DNA of 64,000 nucleotides, taken from NCBI RefSeq assembly GCF_037975245.1, contig NC_092583.1, forward strand, positions 14,673,264 to 14,737,263. The letters are read 5' to 3'. Of this stretch, positions 25,187 through 39,100 are shown in pieces; position 1 is the stretch's first letter; each line of letters opens with the position of its first letter. The notes beneath the pieces were generated by a model. The model was not told where the DNA came from, did no database searches, and saw only the letters and a list, made by a program, of their open reading frames with translations. The position numbers were made by a program, and so were the translations under genes. The stretch comes from Apostichopus japonicus (Eukaryota; Echinodermata; Holothuroidea; Aspidochirotida; Stichopodidae).

Positions 25187-28100
25187 CTGGAGCAATCAAA
25201 AGAAAATCACAACAAAATACTAAATAAATAAAAAATAAAATATACATAACAAAATTTATATATTTCACCTCATGTAAGAGTAACAATGATACCCTCTAGC
25301 ATCCACTAGACATGGGAAATATTCAATAAAAAAAATTAGTGAGAGGCTCTTATTAGCAAAATCACTTTTTATCTAGCAGATATCCAACAAACATTACACC
25401 ACTTTAACAAGTGACTTAAGTTGGGAAATTGATTGTCGCCCTACTTTTGACAAACCAGAAAATTAACAGCATGTACAGGTTTACACCAGTTTTTCCATTT
25501 CATGATATACACCATTAAAATATGTAAAATATCTGAAATGTTCCATTTTAATCTCAAAATGCCTCTTTGGTCTAGGGCTGCAATGTTAGTATAAATCTAC
25601 CATGTTGTCATGTCTTAGAATCTGTTTATTAGAATTTGTTTTATTTAATATCACATCAACAACAGAACACCAAAACAAGGAAGTCCAATATTTTCTTTTA
25701 TGGTTGCAAAATTTGTAAAGCATTGAAAGCATATGAGGCAATAAGTCTTACATTTGCCTCCTGAGTTTGGTATGCATGATGAGGTCAACTTATTATTGTT
25801 GTGCATTGCTGTGGAGTGGGGTAGAGAGGGGGGGGGGGTGGGGGGCAATATGATCCGTGAATCCTTTACCCTTCAAAGGGTATTTTCCAAACTATAACTA
25901 AAAGGTGGCATATTACACACACTAATGGAATTTTATTTTCAACGTTTGTTGTGTGCATTTCTGTAAGTTGTTAAAATTATTTCCTGTATTACATAACAAT
26001 CACAAGTTTGAATAGCAGTTTATGTTGTCTTTCAGTTGTAGTAGTATTAACACTCACCCAATGAGACCACTGCATGTGGCCACATTACTGTCTGTGTGGT
26101 CATCATCACCTGCGATATGCTCCATGAACTTAACGATGTATTCCACGTGAGGAAGGAGGATTTTAACCTCAGCTGAGGAAGGAAACATAGCTTAAGTGTT
26201 AACTAAGACATTGAAGTTAATTAAGACAATGAAGTGTTAATTCAAAAATAATAATATCAATGTATACAATACAATGTGTGAAGACAAACAAATATATTGC
26301 TACCAAACAGTCAACCTGTGTTTTTTTTTTCCTTGGCCTATAGGGCAGCATCCAGCATTCCCTGTCCAATTGTTCTTCGAATTACATCTTATTAGCTAGC
26401 ATTGTGAATGAACGCAGATATCTTCAGATCCACATCAGCTCATTTCACTGTTGACACCATTATCAAACCGCAACATTTTTTGTGACTCTCAAGAAAATGT
26501 TACAAAGCATGCCCCCATCCAGGTAAGCAGGTAGGCTCCAATTGGGCTATTCGTTGAGCCACAAGTGGCCCGGGAAGATTCGGTTTATCTTCTTTAGTAT
26601 AATTAAACACTACACATGATAGCCAATTGATACACACAAAACCTCACTATTTTCACTAATTCATGATAAATATTCAATAATTAATTTGGTATTCAAATAT
26701 TGGTAAGAAATAATTTGAATACCAAATTAATCCTCCATGCAGTTAGATTTTGCTTCTCATACTTACGACTGACTGGTTTCTCCGAGTCTCCCTTCAACCC
26801 TTGGACGATACCTGTATAGGCTTCTAGACATCCCTCCCTTAGGTCGTTCAAATACTCGATGTTATCATAGTCGCTCTGAAAGAGATTAAATTATACAATT
26901 AATTAATCCACTACACGACGTCTTGTTACTCCCAAATAAATTCACTAGATGGACGAAGAAATTCACCAGGCTTAGTACAGATTTATTTCAGATTTACACG
27001 AAATCTGCCCCAAAAATCGCACGATTCAACAAGACAGCAACTTACCTACTTCCTATACATATGGCATTCCTCTTTTCTGGATAGCAATTTAATCCTATAA
27101 ACCTACAAAATGTGGATTCTGGGGAGTAATTTCCCTTGTGCAAAGCAAAATGGTGCCATATTTATGGTCGTCTCCTTGAAATAGCATTTTATATCTATCA
27201 AGTCACTATGAAGTCCCATCCAACACTCTAACTAGAACAATTCTCACTTTATCCTTTCACATATTTACACAATTTATGTGAAGAAACTTATGCAACATAT
27301 AATGTGCTTGTTATGCTGTCAATTAGATTAACGAAGTATCTTAATTAATGTAAAACCATTGTAGTAAGCTTACTCTGTCAACCTCTGCTTCCGAGGCCTG
27401 CTTCAGTACGGGCATAGCGAGTTCTAAGAAAGGTTTGAATCCTGGCCCGATGGCGAGGGCGATGTCTCCGAAAACTGACAGTATCTGAGGTTTAATTGTC
27501 CGGTTCACATTGTTGTTCTGTAGGAGTGAGCACACAGAGGAAATGAGAATGATTATTACATTATAATATTATGATTACATAATTATGGACAAATTAAAAG
27601 GATGACAGGATACATAAGCTTGAGGTTAGAGGAGGGGTGGTGGGGGGACTCCTGTAATGGAAAATGTGACCTGTGTACAGAAAGGGATACTCCCATGATA
27701 GTCAAAGTGTGGCATTGCTGGCATCACAGTCTGATTTAGGGAAGGGATACATTAGTGTGGGGGTCATGACACTAACAAAGAACAGTAAACATTACACATA
27801 TGCCCAGCTCCAGAGGTGGCTGTGTGAAGGTTAACTTATTCTGGCCAGATAACTACTCAATAACTCCAGAGAAAAGAATACAACAGGCAGTCTATGATTA
27901 CATCATGATTGATATTGTTTTTGAGCAGCTTTGCGTTCCACTTTGGCAGCTCAATTACCAAAACTGGGTACTATGGTTCATGGAGGCAGTGCTTGCCATC
28001 CATTATTCCATCGACCTGCCAAAGCATACATGTCGTCAGAGGTCACCATAAAACTTCCTTTACTTTGCTGCTAGAGTTAATGAATACTGATTAAATCCTT

Positions 28101-31100
28101 AATGACTGGATATTACTTTCTAATCAAGTACAACAACATATGCTGTTACTCGAAGTATGGCAGATCAGAGTCAATTAAATAATTCTTTTTTGATATTTAC
28201 TTTCTCTCTTTTTTTGGGGTGGGGAGGGGGAGAGGAGTGGGGCATGTAGCATGACAGCTTTCTACTAATTTATCAAATACAATAAATAACTCTCTGCTCT
28301 CTCACCTCTAAATTACTGAAGAGAAAGTGCATGATGTTGTGACACATTGGAAGAATCTGTGTATTGAGGGCTCTGCAGAGATCACCGACCAATCCCACGG
28401 CAGCCAGGCAGACAGAGGACTCTTCGTGATTTTGAAGGCCAGAATATAGAACCTGTTCAAAGTGCTGCATGTACTTCAGAAACTCTGGACCGAGGACTAA
28501 AAGGGGAAAACAAAATTGAGAAGAGATGATATAACTATCATTCAGATATCTCCCTTAACAGGTAATATCCAATGCCCCTTCTTCCTCTGTGGCTTTGATT
28601 GCCATTGGGATTAAATCTGCTGATTATAAACACTGTAAACTTCATGACTGGCTGTTATGGCAAATCTTCTGAGATAAACTGGTTATCATATTAACTACAA
28701 ACTGCAAAATTACACCTTGCTAGAGAAACTCCTAATTTACACTCTCCGTACAGGATTTGGCCAGTCCAGTGTCGGAGCAATCCCAATGGGACTGACATAA
28801 TGAAATCTGTTTCACAAGAGTCACTCATTGACCCCCAACACCCCCCCCCCCCAAAAAAAAACTCCCAACAGCAACTACTGCATTTTGTCACCCTTTTGAA
28901 ATGACACGTGCCACTATTAATGCTATCATGTAATTACTCCACAGCCATAGGAACTTCCTCTAAAGTAGTACTCGCAACACAGACCTCACTGCATTGGGTG
29001 TAATGTCCATTATTCCAAACCAAGTAATGCTAAATCCTGAATACAGAAGTAACCATGCCTACCCCACAGATTCGATGTTAGGATTGTAACTACGCCAGGG
29101 ATCAGAACAATAGACCATTGATTAGGTGACTTTTAACTTTTTTCTTTATTATGTTATCAGAGCCAACGATGGTAAAAGAATGATGACCAATGACCATAAA
29201 TGTTATAAATATCATGTTAATATAATCTTATAAATATAATTTATATAATATATATATATATATATATAAACAATATTACATCATATAAATATATAATAAT
29301 ATAAATAAATATAATAAATAAATCAATATATATATAAAAAATATATAAAAATATATATAAAATATATAAAAAATATATAAAATAATATATAAAATATAAA
29401 AATAAATGAATAAATATTATATAATATAAATATATAATAATATAAATAAATATAATTAATCATGTTATAAAATAAAATAAATATAATGTTATAAATAGAA
29501 TTTCTTTTTAACAGTTCACCTTCTACCAAAGTTCCGACAGCTACAAATGCATCCTCCTGGACACCACCTCCAGCTGCTCCCACACTGCTCTGAAACATCT
29601 GTAAGAGAGCTCTCATGACATCGTCAGAGATCTTTAAGGCATCCTCTCGTTTCATCTTTCTAAGGACGCTCTACGGGTGATGAAGAAGAGTACGAAACTC
29701 GCATGAAACCATCTTTCAATGGCCGACCGTTTTGCCCTTTTAACAACTTTACACCATTTTTTTTTCTAATCTCAAGGGAATAAAGTTATGCCAAAATGAA
29801 GCAAAAAGTGAAAAAGAAACTAATTTTTTTCATGTTTCTATATGTGTCTTTAACATTTTAGTATGTTTTAGCCTGTTTGATGAAGTATATAACAACCACA
29901 ACACCCAAGGTTTTCTGGCTCTTTTAACTGCCCCTGAATTCAACTGTAGGACTTGTAATGAGGACATGACCAACGAACAAAATACCCAAATAGTCCTTCC
30001 GATGCTTTGCCTCGTGAATAAAACACTTTTACAGAGAATATTTTGAATACTTTGTAATTTTTAAGATATGCATATTTTTTGTTCGTCATAAAATAATTAA
30101 ATTACTAATCTTCTGCATGCCAAAAACTGCAATGGACCTTCAATCTCTTGATCGATTTCGCGATCTTGTGATGCATTTTTTGCTACGTTAAACTACAAAT
30201 ATCATTTCCTGTTCCAGGAATGCTTTTAGGGGCAAAAATTTCTGTTAGCATATGATACTGGTACCATAGGGTGGCATACTCCTATGAAAGTCTATATCCA
30301 TCCGCTCGATTGTTCTCCTTCAGGAAAAGTGCCAAAAAGCAGCAGGAGAACATCTTTTTTGACCTGTTATCAATCATGATCTAGTATTTTGTGGCTTGCA
30401 TGTTGAAGAGCATGAATGGAAGGAAGTACATGTGGTGAGAAAATTGGGTCAATTGAGGCAATTTTAGACCCCTTTAGGCCTCCCAGGAGCAGCATAGGAA
30501 AATTGTTTACTACTGAGTGAAGAGGTTTGTTTACAAGTGACCAAAACTTCCGTCTCGGATTGCAAAAAATCTACATGGTCATGATACAAAAAATTAGTGG
30601 TGCCATGAAAGGCCAACTTGTCAGCTATCCGGTGATGGGTAGCGTTTAGCTAGTGAAAACTTCTATATAGACTTAAAGACCACATTGCTTTTGTGATTTA
30701 GTCTATAAGTCAATGAGGGCTTTTAATGGGCGTATGCTACCATAGAGATGCTAAGAACTTACTTGCAAAGTAGCACAAAGGAGAGACTGTAAGTCATTGT
30801 ACTGCATCCTATCCATGGCCGTCTGGACTCGTGACTGGAGGCAAAAGATCATAAGAAATTACATCAAATTACATCTCAGACAGGTACCCCCCCCCTTCCC
30901 TACTACTGATAAGTACTCAATTCCGAAATCGTTTTTCTCCACGATCCATTTTTTTGGATTATTTTTAATGGTTGATACAATTTACTCATTCTCAGTTTCC
31001 TTTGAAATCGGTGCAAGTTCTTGTTATTGAGAAATGTCGACAATCAATTGCAAGGCAAAAATTCTCTCGAGTCGAGTACATCTTAAGTGTTCCATGTTTA

Positions 31101-33121
31101 TTGGGTGATGCAAGTACCCATTGAGTTAACTCTCAGCTGCAGCATATTTTTGTGTGTGATTCAGTTACTCAATTTTTATTGAATATTGCTGGTATTTACT
31201 GAGTTTCCTCTCTCTCATGTCACCAATATCAGTTGGTGATGCAAGTAGTCAATTCTGATATATTTCCCTCAAAATTGAGCAAAACTTCTTTGTACTGATT
31301 GATGTAAGTACTACATTCTGAAAGTTTTCTCCTTATTGAGTACAAATTAGTTTCCCATTATAGGGTGATACAATTTTTACTTTTCTCTAACATGAGGACC
31401 AGTTCTTTTTGAGTACAAATCATGTTTACATTACTTTACTATGAAAATTCACAACATTCATAGTATTTACTCACCTCCATCTGTAAGATTTGATTTATTC
31501 TCTGTAGAATCACTAATGTTGTTGCTTGAACTGTGCCATAACAATCCTGTGAAGTATAAAAAGGAAACAAACGAAGCTAAAACTGTTGTCAAAGCTGCTG
31601 AAGGGATGATAAACAAACAGTTGTAATGGTCAGAGGGAATAGGATGGGGGAAATGTGCAAAGGGGGGGGGGGGGGTGGGAGGGGGTCAGAAGAAGAAGTA
31701 TAAGCACCAAAAAACAGAATTGCAGAACATAAAAGGTGAGATGTGTTCTTAAATCAACTGAGTAAAGTATAACCAGCCACAAAAGTGTGAGTAGTACCTA
31801 ACATTTATATATTTTTTAACTACAGCTGTATGTATCTTTAGTTCAAATATATGGTCTAATTATTGAACAGAGAAGACATCCAGTCTGCAGACAGGGTCTT
31901 TGATATCTATGGGCCAAAAAATGGACAAAATATTCCTACTGTCAGGAGGGAATTTTTCGTGAAAAGTTACCGTTGCTGAATTTTTAATCATTTCCATCAA
32001 AGCTTCATAAGCAGCGCTCCTCAGGTTGGCTTGGTGAGCATCCTCCCTAATAAAATAACAAAGTGATGAAGAAAAAAACAGGGGGATGAGATGAGAAGAG
32101 AGGTATATTCAGACATTTTGTAGTAGGGGCAGTAAGTTGTTCTAAATGTTATATAGTAACTGCACCAATTGGGGGAGAGAAGGAAACCTTCATACAGAAA
32201 AATCTGTTCCCTACATTATTACAGCAAATTATGCTTGATAGTAGAACTCTGATATAACATCATGATAAACTGAAACAACCAGTTTCCAGAAGCTTTTATT
32301 TACTTTTGCTTTGCTTAGCATAATAATATTTCCACTGATTTTTCTGCAAAGTAAATTTCGAAAAATTCTACACAAAATGTTAACTCTAATTATTCCTTGG
32401 TTGTGTTGAACAGATGTTACCAAACCATTAAAAGCTGGCATCTGTATTGAATTTGTCACACCAGGAACAAGGAAATTATGTATTAACTTTCATCAAAGGG
32501 TTTTGTCAAATAAAAAAAAACATAAAATATTGCACTAATTTGCAATATGTGACACAAAACTGTCTGTATTGTACTAACATGGAACAATCTGTAAAAAACG
32601 AGCTGCAAAAATGGCTTTTGTCGTAATGAATCTCTTAGTTGTAGATTTATGAAAAATTATTCAAGTTTTTGTAAATATTACATGGCTTGTTAAAGTGACC
32701 CAAAGTTACGATCCAACTCAAGAAACCCCATCTATGATCAGAGATAGGTACAGTCGTACACAGTAGGGCTTGATATAAGGATCATTAGAGGCACGGCAGT
32801 TTCAGGGAAACTTACAAATTGCCTTCTTGCATTTAAAAAAAAAAATGGCAGGGCAGCATGGACATTTTGCTGCTGGTGTCTTGCTGTACAGAAATTAATT
32901 TATTCTTCCATGAAATGAAGCAGCAAGTACTCTACCTGTATGTTGCTTCCAGCAGTTTAGTAACGATATTATCAAAATGCTCGGAGAGGATGTATGTCGA
33001 TGGGTCTTCTTCTCCTTCCTTTTCTTGAGCAAACTCAAATGCATTTTCTGCCAGACTTGAAAATGCCTGGGAAGGAAGGAAGTTAGGAAGGGAAATTATC
33101 TCAAAACACAATAAGGTACAC

Positions 33122-33181
<60 letters not shown>

Positions 33182-36100
33182 CCGTAGTATATAAAGTTTA
33201 ATAATAGCAGTATAGTGCTCAATACAATTGGTGCAGAGCTATATAGATAAATGTCTAAACACGCTATTCCATTGCGTTTCGGCTCTGCTTCTTTATATGA
33301 AATACTTCTGTTGTACTCATGTTGTACAGCGCCGAAAGAACTCAATGTGTGCGTGAAACAAATATATAAAAAACTAAAATGATAAAATACCAAAACAAAC
33401 AATAAACAACAAACAAACAAAACAAGCCTGTATGGTTAAGGGAGTATTAGTGATGCTCAGTGAGTCCATACAATATACTTGCATTTTCCCTGTGCTCGCA
33501 ATCCCCCCCCCCCCCCGTGTGGATTTGTACTCACACAGGCACTTCGTCGATCAGATACTACTGATATATTCAGTTCTCGATCTAATGCCTAGAACCTTGT
33601 ACTCACACTGATATCATAAAGGGATTGTACTTAAACTTGTACTCATGTTGCTGTACTTGTAGTACATGCCCGACATTCATACAACTTACCCAGCATACAT
33701 TGGCTGCTACCCTTGGCTCTGCCTGTAGGCTCTCCAGCAGGGAGTTTATCAAAGCCTTAAAATGATCACTATTAAATATTGCTTGTGGGAGGAGTTCACA
33801 TATTCTTCCTATCGTCCAGGCGACAGTATCCCTGACGACAACACTCTTGTCCGTCAATAGCCTAATGAGGATAGGCACTGCTTCGACGACCAGACTTTGT
33901 AAAGCTTCCAGATCAGGACCTTCCAAAATTGAACCTAAGGAAAAACAAAATTGCAGGGACTTCTAGTATAAAAAACAAGAGGCAAGGATTAGATTAACTT
34001 GTAGGAGATATGTCGGTTTACCTGATCAACTTTAAAATAGGCATCTGATTTCAGCATACTTGTAGGACAGATAACACTGAAGCAAGTCAAAAAAACTGGG
34101 TAATACATTTGACAAACTTGTATGGCATCTTTTAAATACTCACTGATAAGTGAGCAAAAAACACCTTGACCATGTGAGCTTAGTTTGATAAACTGGACCC
34201 ATCTTTTTCAACACTCCTTGGTCTTTTTGGTGAAAAACCGAAAGAAGCAAACAACTTGAGAAAAAGTTGAATCATTGGTTACCTGCGGTACTGAAATAAC
34301 ATTTTCAACAACCGCAAACAAAATCAACTGAGGGCACTTGTCATAGTGGCCCGACCTAGTTCTGCAAAATTAAACAAGCTGCAGTCTACAATGTTGACGT
34401 GAGTTAGGAATCCCCATCAATAACTTGGCACTACCCCATTAGTTCATCACTATAAACTTTCTATTATGTCCTAATTAAATTTCAAGTCAAACTACCTACT
34501 TTAAGCACCTTAACTTGTTTCCATAAATATGTTTTACATTCGGCAAGTTCATCCAGCATGTTCTCACATGCTAGTGAGTGTTTTCATGTGATCATGTTGC
34601 TTTGATTCGGAGATTTGTGAGCACAATGCCAGAATCCATCACAAAACATTCAGACCTTTTACGACAGCACCCTCTCTTCAAAAATGCTTGGGAGGAGGCC
34701 CGATGATGCTAATGGAGGACCTAAAGTTTCACAATTTGCATCCTTGGCATCTTTTACAGAAATTTGGAGTAAAATGGCAACTTACCAAATGCCATGACCG
34801 CTGCATCTCTGCTATGCCAGTCCTCAACGGTGATGTTACTTGTGATAAATGGAACTACGTGTGGAACGATGTCATTCTCTGTACAGTTAGCCAACAACAT
34901 CAAACAGACACCAGCTGCCTTGCATGGATTCCACTCATCTTCGTCATCATTCTCATCCTGCAATCGAGATGATGAAGATATCATGAGATGAGTTTTGATG
35001 GTCTGTCCGTTCATGAACAACCATGACATTCATTTGGGTCATGCCCAAATTTAGCTAATATTGTTGTCCAGGAGTGTTAGCTCAGTGGTTAACGCCGGTG
35101 CCTTTCAATCATAAGGTCCCCGGTTCGAGTCACTCCAAGATTAATGTAGGTCGTCCAGTTACAGAGTTGTTGACAATTGACAATTCATAATCATGGACGT
35201 TAAATATGAACGTAAGAGACTGACTTCGGTCAGCATGCGGCTTTGATAAGCCAATTAGGCTTTTTCGCGAGTTCCTGCTTGCAGGAGGATCTGAAATACA
35301 TACATACACACATACATACACACATACATACAATATAGTGCAAGGCAAAGGTATGACAATTTACAGTGCTTTATGAAGTCAATAAATAGGATACTTTTGT
35401 TTGTCTGACACGACATTCAGCAGTTTTACGATCCACCGAACAACTTAATCAGTCTGATCATTGGGAGGCAAGACAATTCCTGCATACCTAATGAACTGCA
35501 ATAGGGTAACAGACCACTAACAGAATACCTATTACAGGAAGGGAAAGGAAAAAGTGAAGTTCTTACCTGTTTTTTCAGTGTTTCGAGAAGAATTGGGACC
35601 AGGTATTGGAGAGCTCCTTTGGCATAGAATCTGCTGACATGGTCAGGTTGCTTTCCCGTTTCCTCAGCCTGTACAAGCAGAGAAACGAAAACAAGAACGT
35701 TAGTAATAATTCATAAATTCAAAGGTACCTAAAATATTATCTTACACAGGATCAGGAGGATCAATTTACCATCTATTTAATCAAAAGCTTTCAGTATTAA
35801 TCCATCAATCAATTTATAACTATCTTTCTCATGTCTCTGAAACAAAAGGAAACAGGAAAGACTATCCTCATTATTGCAAATGAATGGAACTAATTAGTAT
35901 ATATCTTTCAAATAGCCTATTTATTATCTTTTAGAATTATAAATTGACTTTAATGCAAATTTATAGAAAAGCCTTAAATATCTCCTGCCCATCCTTGCAT
36001 TTGCATAGCAGTATATGATAAAGCATTGACAGCATATTGCTATGCATACAAAATAAAGTATTCACTGGAAGGTACAAACTTGCCATGAGTTAGGGATGTT

Positions 36101-39100
36101 CATTTTAAAGTCAACAAAACGGTTATATTTATATTATAACAAACCTGCACGAAAGGTTTTTCATGTGACAAGGTCATGAGAGGGGTGGCAGGGGTTTGGG
36201 GATGGGGGATTGGTTACAAACCTTAAAAACCCTGACAGCAAGTTCTGCATAAACATCTTCTGCAAGATGTAGTGCAATAAATTACCTATTGTTCTAAAAT
36301 TGAGTGTGTTATCATCACTTAATATTATTATTTGGTTGGTTTACCCTATTTACTTCATTCATCTATGTTCTCATACATATAGTATCAACTAGGCTGCTGA
36401 CATCAATGTAGAGTATGTCACTGGGTAACAGCCTGGGAGGTATATAAGAGAAGGGCACAATAGAGTGAGATGTCTTACTTCTTGCATTTCAATAGTTAGA
36501 TCCATTTCTTCATCACATATATTCGACCAAAACTCAATTCCTTGCAGAGCGATTTCATCCACAGGGCTCTTCATAGCTTCGACAGATATCTGAGAAAGAA
36601 AGGACAAAGCATGTCTGAATATGAATATGCATGTTAAGGACAAATATGAATATGCAAGAGGTAGGACAGATCTGAATATTCATTGTTATAGCACATAACT
36701 GAATATGCATGCCAACAGGAATAATCTCACAATACTATCTACACCTGTACTAGGGACTATCCATAGGAAATGTGCTTTTTTGTGAATGATTGAGTTCTAC
36801 TGTTTGTGGAAATGCACTTTCTATATTACATATCCTTACATGTAAGCCTAACTGTATATAATAAGGTGATTAACTGAGAGTGCACTGTTGAGGGCAAATC
36901 TCTAGATGCATGACTGCAGAACAAATCTGGTAATTTCAAATCTGAACAGAAGATCGACGTCTAAATGTATGCTACTATAATTGCTACTAAATGATGACAG
37001 CTCAAAATTAATTGAAATATTAACCTACACTAAGTACTGTGAACTTGATACTACAGTAGTTGACTAATTAATTAATGACTCAGCATTTCATTAATCACTT
37101 AATCTAAACATCATGATAATAACACTGAACACAGTGCTACTTAGGCTAAACAGCAACTAAAAACGGCTCATAGAAACTTGGCTGTACCAACGATTTGCCT
37201 ATTCCAATGCCCGTCATTACTTCCACTGCATGTGAATATTCATGCCAAGTTTTTTTAAAATTTAATCATTAATGAATATTTATGAAGATAAACTCACAGC
37301 AAAGAGAGCTGGTCCCATGTAGCTTTCCATATGTTCATAATAAAGGGAAACAATCTTGACAAGACACTGAAGGGCAGCCACTTTAACTTGGTTATCTTTA
37401 CACTGGGTGGCTTCACATGTGACCTGCATGATGTAATGTCTCTCAATCTGTTGAAACAAAGAATGAATATGCAGTGGATAGTGAGTGAACCTTCAACCAA
37501 TCAAAACACAACAACAATAATATACAATATATAAACAATATCACTAAGATTGTTCACAGAAGCTAGTCACATGTGACATGTCACTTCTACTTTAAGTGAT
37601 TAGGTTAAATCCCTCTCGATGTTCGTTTACAAATTCACTGTCACGTGACAAAGACTGACCTGTTTCTGTTTTCATGTTATTGACATGACTTAAGTTTAAT
37701 GATAACACTACCAACAATGTGATTGTTGATTTTGTCACTCTTCCAACTAATAACGCATCCGTCTTCAATAAAAACATCTGCAGCCAGGATTTAACGTTTC
37801 AACCAGCTACGTACAGTACATGAATCCCTAACACATACTCCAACAATTATAATTTGAATGGAAAATGGTTTCCTTTCAAAGCAGCAGTTGTATTGACACT
37901 ACATATTATCTCTCTCTCTCTCTCTCAGTAAACAATGATGGATCTAGAGCAACTAAACAAATGATTTCCTAGTGCTGTGACTGAAAATGTCAAACAATTT
38001 TTCAACTACAATTACTAGAAATCTGCTTGGTTTCCACATAAAAATTGAATTGGGGGATACAAAATGTGGATATTAATACATAACTGGTAATGATTTGAAA
38101 CAAAGTACATTATTTGACTAGTTATTTTAAAACTTTATGAAGCTTGACTGTTGTAAACATACAAATGTTTTCTGTGCACACAAACATGCTAGAATAGCTA
38201 TGGACTTGTGTTGCAATTTACAAATAAAATGCTACATTCCCTGCATATAAACTGTCCATTAAAATGAGTAGAAAAACAACCAGGACGTACAGATTCTAAA
38301 ATGTTCACCGGTCTAGTGAAAGTTAGCTGAATGACTTCAATGTTTGTAACTGAGAGAGTTAAGGAACCACGTCCAAAGTAGAATGCTGGGGGGGGGGGGG
38401 CACTTCACTAACATGAGATGTTAGATAAGCATTAAACTTTATTGCCAAGATCGTATGTACATCATAGAACTATAACAAATAAAACAAGAAAAAGACAAAA
38501 AAAGTCATCCTAAGAATCCATGTTCAATACTCACCTCTTTTTCAAAATTGGATTTAGTGAATTCCAAAGAGTTGAGGAGAGCATTTGTAGCCGCTAACTT
38601 TACTCGATTACTGTTGTGAAAGAGAAAGCAAACAACTCAGTTAATATTTATGTATAGAACAGAAAGCCAAATGGAGAAGATACATGAAAAGCTTGCAATT
38701 TTCACATACACAGCTGGGGTGGAGTTATGGACTTCACTGTGTATCACTGTTAAATCTCGGTAATCCGTTCATCCCTGTTCATCGATCCATCCATTCTAAT
38801 GAATCATTCATTCACTATTTATAAAATTTGTTTTTAATCTCCCAGTCACTTTTCTGTGCATAATTAACAGCAGAATATGACTTCTACACAACATAATGCA
38901 GGAGATCCACGTAGAGACCATGTACAACATTTATGTGTGAACTCTTCATTACATCATTTCATAACATATTTCTGAATTTATTGAAATTTCACATCCATGA
39001 GTCTCCATATAATCATACTCACTTTTCTTCTTCTTTTCGTACACCTTGTACAATTGCTGTCAATATTTTATTTGAATGAATCTGAATGTACTCTTGTTCC

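Noticed and set aside
29323-29655. An ORF extending KPNB1 exon 17 into an Ile/Tyr-rich tail
   Set aside because: The tail is intronic AT repeat; splicing at GTGAAC restores the family sequence with exon 18.
32932-33420. A 162-codon ORF with a Tyr-Ile repeat
   Set aside because: It is exon 13 of KPNB1 read backwards into intron through a (TA)n microsatellite; the true acceptor is at 33066.
35071-35137. A functional tRNA gene
   Set aside because: The anticodon arm and T-arm do not fold properly, and the head continues into a repeat body shared with 3141-3325, so it is a SINE.
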